From Mogibacterium sp. (GTDB lineage Bacteria > Bacillota > Clostridia > Peptostreptococcales > Anaerovoracaceae), in the NCBI GenBank assembly GCA_017433975.1, contig JAFRGD010000017.1, positions 1 through 64,000 on the forward strand: a DNA stretch of 64,000 bases. The letters run 5' to 3'. How positions within the stretch are numbered: the stretch's first letter is position 1; every line of letters starts with the position of its first letter. The notes under the pieces were generated by a model, which saw only the letters and a program-made list of their open reading frames with translations, was not told where the DNA came from and searched no databases. A program made the translations under genes and the position numbers. Of this stretch, positions 58,796 through 64,000 are shown piece after piece.

Positions 58796-58917
58796 AGTTA
58801 AAGGGGAGTAGCCGACCGCGTACCGCGCGGTATCCGTACACGTCATCACGATGTCCCGCGCAGGGATGTCCGGGTGCGGAAGGAATGCAACAGTCATCTG
58901 ACGGCGAGACTTTTACT
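58796..58917 (+). ncRNA. yybP-ykoY (Mn2+-sensing) riboswitch aptamer
   Basis: The conserved loop GGGGAGTAG (58803-58811), the mid motif GTCATCACGATGTC and the 3' motif CTGACGGCGAGACTTTTAC appear in the order of the yybP-ykoY class. P1 forms between AGTTAAAG (58796-58803) and CTTTTACT (58910-58917). Known members bind Mn2+ and turn on efflux genes. The aptamer 3' strand overlaps the terminator at 58907-58945, so Mn2+ binding should prevent termination. Confidence 0.88.
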
Positions 58918-58945
58918 ATAGTTTTTACTATGGTAAAAGTCTTTT
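58907..58945 (+). terminator. riboswitch expression platform (intrinsic terminator)
   Basis: AGACTTTTACTATAGT (58907-58922) pairs with ACTATGGTAAAAGTCT (58927-58942) with one wobble, then TTTTC. It shares bases 58907-58917 with aptamer stem P1, so the two structures exclude each other. Confidence 0.85.
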
Positions 58946-58996
58946 CATTTTGTCCGGGAGAACGGGCCGTCGGACGGCCGGAGGGTAAAAAATCGA

Positions 58997-60274
58997 ATGA
59001 TTTCAGCAAAATTACTGACGTTAATCATCTTTATTGTAATGTACGTCGTGATGATCACGATGCAGCGGTACCGCGTGTACGCTGCGCTCATCGCGGCGGT
59101 GCTTTTGATGGTGCTCGGCGTGGTCGAGCCGTCGCAGGCGCTGGCGGCGATCAACTGGAACATCCTGATGATGATCTGCGGCACGATGATCGTGGTGCAT
59201 TACTTCATCGAATCCAAGATGCCGAACCGCCTCGCGGACATCATCCTTGAGAAATCCAAAGACCTGATGTGGGTCATCATTTACATGGCGCTCTTCGCAG
59301 GACTCGTCTCCGCGTTCATCGACAACGTCGCGACAGTTCTGATGGTTGCGCCGGTCGGGCTCGCGATCTGCCGCAAGCTGAACGTCTCGCCGGTGCCGAT
59401 GATTCTGACGATCGCGGTTTCGTCCAACCTGCAGGGCGCGGCGACGCTGGTCGGCGACACGACGTCGATCATGCTCGGCGCGTACGCGCGGATGGACTTC
59501 ATGTCGTTCTTCTGGTTCAAGGGCCGGCCGGGCATCTTTTGGGCGGTCGAGCTCGGAGCGCTCGCGACGATTCCGATCATGATGCTTTTGTTCCGCAAAT
59601 ACCGCTACCCGATCCACCTGTCCGAGCGGACGAAGGTCAAGGACCGCGTCCCGACGATCCTGCTCTCGCTCGTCGTCCTGACGCTGATTGCGGCTTCTTT
59701 CCTCCCGAACAAACCGGACAACACTAACGGGTACATCTGCATGGCTTATGCGCTGCTCGCGGTCGTGATCGACCTGTTCCGGGACCGCGACGTGGACCAT
59801 TTCAAAGCGGCGTTCTTCAGCCTGGACTTTGAGACGATGTTCCTGCTCGTCGGGCTCTTCATCGTCATCGACGGCATCACCGAGGTCGGTATCATCGACG
59901 ACATCGCGCTCTGGATCGCCGGTCTCAGCCGGGGCAACGTGTTCCTGCTTTATACGATCATCGTCTGGGGATCCGTGATTGTCTCGGCGTTTGTGGACAA
60001 CATCCCGTACGTCGCGACGATGCTCCCGGTCGTCCGCGGCATGACGTCGGCGATGGGCATCTCGCCGTACCTGATGTACTTCGGGCTGCTGACCGGAGCG
60101 ACGCTCGGCGGCAACCTGACGCCGGTCGGCGCGTCCGCCAACATCACCGCTGCGGGCATCCTGCGCAAGAACGGCGAGCCGATGACGTTCGTGCAGTTCA
60201 TGAAGATCGGTGTCCCGTTCACTTTGGCAGCCGTCACGGTAGGATATATTTTCATCTGGTTCGCTTGGCGGTAG
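58997..60274 (+). CDS. ArsB/NhaD (SLC13-like) superfamily permease, putative Mn2+-responsive exporter
   Basis: 425 aa with about 11-12 hydrophobic helices. Two inverted halves carry the conserved re-entrant motifs 'FIDNVATVLMVAPVGLAI' and 'FVDNIPYVATMLPVVRG' (D-N-[IV]), with 'GATLGGNLTPVGASANI' near the C-terminus. This plan is typical of the ion-transporter superfamily (arsenite, Na+/H+, dicarboxylate, CitMHS). The Mn2+ riboswitch in front suggests a role in metal or anion export under Mn excess. GGAGGG precedes the ATG. Confidence 0.88.
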   Translation: MISAKLLTLIIFIVMYVVMITMQRYRVYAALIAAVLLMVLGVVEPSQALAAINWNILMMICGTMIVVHYFIESKMPNRLADIILEKSKDLMWVIIYMALFAGLVSAFIDNVATVLMVAPVGLAICRKLNVSPVPMILTIAVSSNLQGAATLVGDTTSIMLGAYARMDFMSFFWFKGRPGIFWAVELGALATIPIMMLLFRKYRYPIHLSERTKVKDRVPTILLSLVVLTLIAASFLPNKPDNTNGYICMAYALLAVVIDLFRDRDVDHFKAAFFSLDFETMFLLVGLFIVIDGITEVGIIDDIALWIAGLSRGNVFLLYTIIVWGSVIVSAFVDNIPYVATMLPVVRGMTSAMGISPYLMYFGLLTGATLGGNLTPVGASANITAAGILRKNGEPMTFVQFMKIGVPFTLAAVTVGYIFIWFAWR

Positions 60275-60334
60275 AACGAACTGCGGGGCACAGGAAGCGC
60301 CAAGAGGATGGATTGTTCAACAAAAGGGGAAGCT

Positions 60335-61147
60335 ATGATCAAGAATTGTAAAAACATCGCGTTGATGTTCATCCTGATCCTAACAGCGCTGCTTTTCAGC
60401 GCCTGCTCCGCGTCGGAAAAACCTGCGGAAACGCAGCCGGAGGCCGATTCTGCCGGTTCAGACGGGCTGGAGATCGTCGAGAGCGGCTTTTTTGCGGAGA
60501 ACGAGTACAAATTTACTTATTATGCGATCATCGAAAACAAGTCGGACAGACCGGTCAAGGATTGCACCCTCGTAACCAGGGGGTATGACGAGAACGGCGA
60601 AGAGATCCACATGAACGGTTACGAAGGACTGTCCTTTTCCGACAAGCGTCTGGAGGGCATGCATCCGATTGGTTACATCGCTCCGGGAGGAAAGACGCTG
60701 GCGTCTTTCTATGTGAATACCCGGCAAAAGTATGAAGATTTCGACGCGATCCCTTCCAGCATGGAGTTCGAGATCAAAAGTGTAAAGTGGTCAAAGGAAG
60801 ACACGGAGGGCCGGCTCGAGATCGTCAGCTTTGAAGAGGGCGAGGCTTATCCGGACACCATAAGAACAGAGGATCTCTCGATCGTGCTGAAAAACAAAAC
60901 AGGCAGGGACTTCGGCCCTTACGAAGGCACAGGGTACGACGTTTATGCTGTATTGCGGGATGCGGAAGGAAACATTTGCGGGATCAGGTTCGTCATGCTG
61001 TCCGTAGATGAAGACGACAGCTTTAGTACGCAGATGCTCTCTCCAGGAGAAGAAAAGTGTTTCAACACATCCTATTTTTACTGGCTTCCGCACGACAGCA
61101 TTGAATTCTACATCACCTACGAGGACGGCATTACCGTTGACGAGTAA
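60335..61147 (+). CDS. predicted lipoprotein, unknown function
   Basis: 270 aa from ATG 60335 (AAAAGGGGA upstream). Lipobox 'LLFSAC', then an acidic linker and two Ig-like/FxLYD-type beta domains: 'YKFTYYAIIENKSDRPVKDCTLVTRGYDENG' near 50-80 and 'SIVLKNKTGRDFGPYEGTGYDVYAVLRDAEGN' near 185-215. These resemble extracellular beta-sandwich repeats. GC content is lower than that of neighbouring genes. Function unknown. Confidence 0.8.
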   Translation: MIKNCKNIALMFILILTALLFSACSASEKPAETQPEADSAGSDGLEIVESGFFAENEYKFTYYAIIENKSDRPVKDCTLVTRGYDENGEEIHMNGYEGLSFSDKRLEGMHPIGYIAPGGKTLASFYVNTRQKYEDFDAIPSSMEFEIKSVKWSKEDTEGRLEIVSFEEGEAYPDTIRTEDLSIVLKNKTGRDFGPYEGTGYDVYAVLRDAEGNICGIRFVMLSVDEDDSFSTQMLSPGEEKCFNTSYFYWLPHDSIEFYITYEDGITVDE

Positions 61148-61151
61148 ACAA

Positions 61152-61185
61152 AAGACCGGACCCCATAGGGGTCCGGTCTTCGTTT
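61152..61185 (+). terminator. terminator between lipoprotein (+) and pduL (-)
   Basis: AAGACCGGACCCC (61152-61164) pairs perfectly with GGGGTCCGGTCTT (61168-61180). The T-tract is short. Confidence 0.7.
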
Positions 61186-61215
61186 GCTACGGATTCGTCC
61201 GTCCAGGAAGGGAGA

Positions 61216-61803
61216 TTAGCCTTCGAAGATGACGGTGCAGACGTCCGCCTTGCCGATGCCGCAGGCATTGCCTTCGTCGGTGTCGATGTGGACAACGCTG
61301 GCCGGGCCGCCGACTCTGACTTCGACGTCGTCAAAGACGAGCGCTCTTGCCATGTCGTTCTTGATCGCCAGCTTGACGATGTCGCCGTTCTTGAGGCCCA
61401 GTTCCTCTGCGTCTGGTTTGCCGCAGTGGAGGTGTCTCTTGGCAGCGATGACGCCGTGGTCGATCTCGATCTCGTTGCCGGTGTCGACCGCTTTGATCTT
61501 GATGCCGCTGGTGCCTGCGAGGTCGCCGGACAGTCTGATCTTGGCCTCGACGCCGAGGGTTCTCGCGTCGGTCAGGGAAACCTCAACCTGGGTCTCCTTG
61601 CGGGTCGGTCCGAGGATCGAAACTCTCTCGATGGATCTCTTTGGTCCGATCAGGACGAGTTTTTCATTCGCAACGAATGCGCCGGTAATATCGTGGTGCT
61701 TGGTCAGTTCATAGCCCTCACCGAACAGTCTGTCGACGTCTGCCTGGCAGAGATGTACGTGTCTTGCGCTGACTTCGATCTTTACGCCTTCTTTACATTT
61801 CAT
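61216..61803 (-). CDS. pduL: phosphate propanoyltransferase (PduL-like phosphotransacylase)
   Basis: 195 aa from ATG 61803 (GGAGGG upstream). Two metal-binding beta-barrel halves show 'EVSARHVHLCQADVDRLFG' (H-V-H) and 'GVIAAKRHLHCGKPDAEELGL' (R-H-L-H), with 'VSILGPTRKETQVEVSLTDAR' between, as in PduL. It interconverts acyl-CoA and acyl phosphate and so can link acyl-CoA products to ATP via a kinase. No N-terminal microcompartment targeting peptide and no pdu genes are present, so it is probably cytosolic. Confidence 0.93.
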   Translation of the reverse strand: MKCKEGVKIEVSARHVHLCQADVDRLFGEGYELTKHHDITGAFVANEKLVLIGPKRSIERVSILGPTRKETQVEVSLTDARTLGVEAKIRLSGDLAGTSGIKIKAVDTGNEIEIDHGVIAAKRHLHCGKPDAEELGLKNGDIVKLAIKNDMARALVFDDVEVRVGGPASVVHIDTDEGNACGIGKADVCTVIFEG

Positions 61804-61826
61804 TTTCCATTGCCCTCCGTATTTAA

Positions 61827-61844
61827 AAATTTGTGCACAAATTT
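61827..61844 (-). promoter_or_regulatory. perfect 18-bp palindrome in the pduL leader
   Basis: AAATTTGTGCACAAATTT lies between the pduL promoter and its ribosome site; a candidate repressor operator. Confidence 0.65.
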
Positions 61845-61864
61845 GAACCTTCTGTTCGTTATTA

Positions 61865-61893
61865 ATTATACAAACTGCGGCGCTCAATGTCCA
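61865..61893 (-). promoter_or_regulatory. promoter of pduL
   Basis: On the minus strand, TGGACA (61893-61888), a 17-bp spacer, and TATAAT (61870-61865). Confidence 0.65.
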
Positions 61894-61917
61894 GTAAATT
61901 TCAGCGTTCGGTCCATA

Positions 61918-61946
61918 TTGAATTGACCGGGTTTGGATTGTATAAT
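61918..61946 (+). promoter_or_regulatory. promoter of the PNPOx-like gene
   Basis: TTGAAT at 61918-61923, a 17-bp spacer, and TATAAT at 61941-61946, divergent from the pduL promoter. Confidence 0.7.
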
Positions 61947-61979
61947 TTAAGACAATAAAGCTAAGAGAAAGGGTTTGCC

Positions 61980-62456
61980 ATGCAAAGAGAGATGAGGAGA
62001 AAAGACCGTCTGATCACGGCGGAGGAAGCGTATGAAATCTTGGATAAGTGCGAGTACGGGGTGCTCGGAACCGTCTGTCCGGACGGGACGCCGTACGCGG
62101 TTCCGCTGAGTTACGCCAGAGAGGACAACGTGATCTACATGCACTGCGCGACGGAGGGCCGCAAGCTCGAGAACATCGCGTTCCGGGATCAGGTGTGCTT
62201 CACGGTCGTGTCGGCGGAGGACGTTGAACTCAAACCGGAGTCGTTCGGGACGCTGTTCGCTTCCGTGATGGTTTTCGGCCGGGTCGAGGTCGTGGAGTCC
62301 GACGAGGACAAGATCCACGGGCTCGAGGTACTGGTGAAGAAGTGGCACAATGAATACTATGAGAAGGGCATGAAGTACATCATGGCCGCCAAGGACAAGA
62401 CGGTCGTGCTGAAACTGACGATCGAGGACATCTCCGGCAAGGCGCGGCGCAAATAG
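61980..62456 (+). CDS. pyridoxamine 5'-phosphate oxidase-fold flavoprotein (NimA-like)
   Basis: 158 aa, AGAAAGGG upstream. 'MRRKDRLITAEEAYEILDKCEYGVLGTV' and 'PYAVPLSYAREDNVIYMHCATEGRKLENI' are typical of the PNPOx-like/5-nitroimidazole reductase group. 'FASVMVFGRVEVVES' is the third core strand. It binds FMN or another flavin/heme-like cofactor. Members reduce nitro compounds or serve redox housekeeping. It is 11 bp before a GNAT gene, forming a small operon that runs to ApbE, a flavin-transfer protein. Confidence 0.88.
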   Translation: MQREMRRKDRLITAEEAYEILDKCEYGVLGTVCPDGTPYAVPLSYAREDNVIYMHCATEGRKLENIAFRDQVCFTVVSAEDVELKPESFGTLFASVMVFGRVEVVESDEDKIHGLEVLVKKWHNEYYEKGMKYIMAAKDKTVVLKLTIEDISGKARRK

Positions 62457-62467
62457 AAAGGGGTATT

Positions 62468-62968
62468 ATGGGAGAGATCAAATTAGAAGACATCAGGATC
62501 CGGGACGATCTGCAGATGGGCGACATCAGTTACATCATGTATCTGCAGTCCATGTATTACAGTATCGAGCGGAACTGGAAGCAGGGCTTTGAGGAGTACG
62601 TGCTGGCGTCGGCCGTGGAGTTCCTTCAGGGCTTCAACCCGGCGCGCGACCACGTGTGGATCGCGGAGTATGACGGCCGGATCGTCGGGAGCATGGCGCT
62701 CAAGGACCGCGGCGAGGCCGCGCAGCTGCGCTACCTGATCGTTTTGCCGGAGTGCCGCGGGTGCCGCCTGGGCAAGAAGCTTTTCACCATGTCGATCGAC
62801 TTCGCGCGGGAGGTCGGGTACAAGAAAGTCTGGCTCGCGACCGAGGCGGGCTGCAGCACGGCCGTCCCGATGTACGAGCGGCTCGGCTTCGTCCGGACCG
62901 GTGAGCATGTGAACGACCTCTGGGCGGACGAGCCGGTGCTCGAACTGGAATATGAACTTGAGTTATAA
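62468..62968 (+). CDS. GNAT-family N-acetyltransferase
   Basis: 166 aa, GAAAGGGG upstream. 'VWIAEYDGRIVGSMALKDRG' is the central strand. 'LRYLIVLPECRGCRLGKKLFTMSID' is motif A with R-G-x-x-L-G-K-K. 'AVPMYERLGFVRTGE' is the C-terminal motif. The first 50 residues resemble the MarR-adjacent acetyltransferases. The substrate is unknown. Confidence 0.9.
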   Translation: MGEIKLEDIRIRDDLQMGDISYIMYLQSMYYSIERNWKQGFEEYVLASAVEFLQGFNPARDHVWIAEYDGRIVGSMALKDRGEAAQLRYLIVLPECRGCRLGKKLFTMSIDFAREVGYKKVWLATEAGCSTAVPMYERLGFVRTGEHVNDLWADEPVLELEYELEL

Positions 62969-62994
62969 GAAGCGGAGAATAAAGGAGAATACGA

Positions 62995-63530
62995 ATGTAT
63001 ATTAGTGAGATTTTACGACCGCGCCGGCGAAGCCGGTCTGCGAACTGGAAGGAAGGACCTTTGCGGAGCTCGACCGCCTCGGCATCAAGTACGAGCGCGT
63101 TGAAAACGACTCCGTCGACTCGATGGAAGAGTGCGTCGACATCGCGAACAAGCTCGGCGCGGAGATTCGCAAGACGATCGTCGTCTGTAACCGCCAGAAG
63201 ACCGACTTTTACCTCGTGATCCTGCCGGCGTTCAAGCGGTTTGACTCCAAGCTGTTTTCGCAGATGATGCGCTGCTCGAGAGTGTCGTTCGCGGCGCCGG
63301 AGGACATGGAAGCGGTCATCGGGCTCACGCCGGGCGAGGCGTCGGTCATGGGCATCCTCAACGACAAGGCCGGCAAGGTCCAGGTCGTCATCGACAAGGA
63401 AGTCGCAGACGCGGAGTGGTTCGGCTGCAACCCGGGCACCAACGAGGCGCACCTCCGCTTCAAGACCAAGCAGCTGCTCAACAACTTCCTCCCGGCGCTC
63501 AAGCACAGACCGGAGGTCGTCGCGCTGTAG
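62995..63530 (+). pseudogene. YbaK/EbsC-family aminoacyl-tRNA deacylase, frameshifted at its 5' end
   Basis: ATG 62995 follows a strong AAAGGAG, but its frame leaves the family after about five codons and runs out at 63219. The conserved protein is in another frame, open from 63009 to 63530: 'PVCELEGRTFAELDRLGIKYERVE', 'VCNRQKTDFYLVILP', 'SVMGILNDKAGKVQVVID'. That frame is blocked upstream by TAG and TGA at 63003 and 63006 and has no start before ATG 63123, which is inside the domain. A one-base loss near 63005-63010 explains this. Such proteins hydrolyse mischarged prolyl- or cysteinyl-tRNA. It may be a sequencing error instead. Confidence 0.8.
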
Positions 63531-63543
63531 CGCGGATGCGGCC

Positions 63544-64000
63544 ATGAAGCCTACCTGTGCGCGTCATCCATTCATTCGACGGACGGCAGTGCTGCTGATT
63601 GCGGCGGCACTGCTTTTGAATGCCTGCGGTTCCGGCAAGCAGCCGACGCCGGTCACCGGGGAGAACTACTATCTCGATACGGTCTGCCAGATCACCATTT
63701 ACGATATGAACGGGGAGGTCGCGGGCGGCGGCACGCTCGACGAGGCGGCCGCGGAAGAAGCGATCGCCCAGGCCTTCGACCGGTGCCGGGCGCTTGATAA
63801 GATGCTGTCCCGCACCGTCGAAGTCAGTGACGTGAGCCGGATCAACAACGCGAACGGCGAGTGGGTCGAGGTGAACGACGAGACCGTGGAAGTCATCAGC
63901 GCCGGCGCGCGCTACGGAGACCTGTCGGACGGCGGCTTCGACATCACGATCGGGACGGTCACGGATCTGTGGGACTACCACGCGGACGACCCTGTCGTCC
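63544..64000 (+). CDS. apbE: FAD:protein FMN transferase (ApbE), lipoprotein, 3' end outside the window
   Basis: 152 codons visible from ATG 63544, open to the window end. Signal peptide with lipobox 'LLLNAC' (Cys about 28). Then 'YYLDTVCQITIYD', 'FDRCRALDKMLSRTVEVSDVSRINNA' and 'SAGARYGDLSDGGFDITIGTVTDLW' match the ApbE core in order. It attaches FMN covalently to Ser/Thr of target flavoproteins (for example Rnf or Nqr subunits) outside the membrane. It is 13 bp behind the YbaK-like gene. Confidence 0.93.
   Translation, partial: MKPTCARHPFIRRTAVLLIAAALLLNACGSGKQPTPVTGENYYLDTVCQITIYDMNGEVAGGGTLDEAAAEEAIAQAFDRCRALDKMLSRTVEVSDVSRINNANGEWVEVNDETVEVISAGARYGDLSDGGFDITIGTVTDLWDYHADDPVV

Noticed and set aside
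58656..59009. N-terminal extension of the LysR gene at 57768
   Set aside because: It covers the riboswitch and its promoter; the HTH begins right after ATG 58655.
63003..63012. Programmed frameshift in the YbaK-like gene
   Set aside because: No slippery heptamer and no following pseudoknot; programmed shifts within the first five codons are not expected.
1..64000. tRNA or rRNA genes
   Set aside because: No cloverleaf with a T-loop GTTCRANNC and CCA-side pairing was found by eye on either strand; a tRNAscan run could overturn this.

Overview
The window reads as chromosome of a GC-rich, strictly anaerobic member of the Bacillota (Clostridia-like). The evidence is the standard genetic code with strong AGGAGG-type ribosome sites, ferredoxin-linked 2-oxoacid oxidoreductases (korDABC, iorAB), a glycogen operon with the Firmicutes-type GlgC/GlgD pair, many flavin and iron-sulfur oxidoreductases, and the rpsF-ssb-rpsR operon. 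I cannot name the genus. Most genes use GC-rich third positions. A few stretches are AT-richer and look acquired or decaying: 1-1.5 kb, 10.4-11.3 kb, 47.6-47.7 kb, and the TetR/CPBP and lipoprotein genes near 56.4-57.8 and 60.3-61.1 kb.

Layout. 1-1.2 kb: partial GNAT gene, a grpB gene broken by an in-frame TGA, and a small winged-helix-like protein. 1.5-6.2 kb: GntR regulator, M24 peptidase, MltG and a LysR regulator. 6.3-10.3 kb: membrane protein, flavodoxin-type reductase, an unrecognised protein and an LVIVD-repeat protein. 10.9-13.2 kb: PD-(D/E)XK-like nuclease and an orphan TraG/VirD4-like ATPase. 13.3-17 kb: GntR regulator, CrtI-like flavoprotein and an overlapping 2Fe-2S reductase. 17-22.3 kb (minus): korDABC, a small membrane protein and sucCD, which together can convert a 2-oxoacid to an acyl-CoA and then to acid plus ATP. 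22.4-28.9 kb: LysR, iorAB, TetR, AEC and EamA transporters. 28.9-36.8 kb: glgABCD and a GH13 enzyme. 36.8-49.9 kb: GNAT, ClC, MBL, HAD, CorA, RidA, lipoproteins, a class V aminotransferase, a 4Fe-4S aldo/keto reductase, a zinc-ribbon protein, PlsC and Dtd. 50-51.2 kb: rpsF-ssb-rpsR. 51.3-55.7 kb: Lin0512 protein, two-subunit aconitase X, and an old-yellow-enzyme/enoate reductase. 56.4-64 kb: TetR-CPBP pair, LysR, a permease behind a yybP-ykoY (Mn2+) riboswitch, lipoprotein, PduL, PNPOx, GNAT, a frameshifted YbaK gene and a partial ApbE.

The most unusual content is noncoding. (1) An imperfect palindrome of exactly 35 bp occurs six times as three pairs, 190, 200 and 190 bp apart, with conserved outer flanks and unconserved DNA between the members. 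(2) Two long hairpins (3913-4135 and 23521-23795) share a nearly identical 47-bp 3' segment, have unrelated but self-complementary terminal arms, and show a compensatory base-pair change. (3) A 130-bp unit is repeated about 2.3 times behind the enoate reductase gene. (4) A consensus promoter flanked by two identical-type operators faces a terminator with no gene between them. (5) A Mn2+ riboswitch controls an ArsB/NhaD-like permease.
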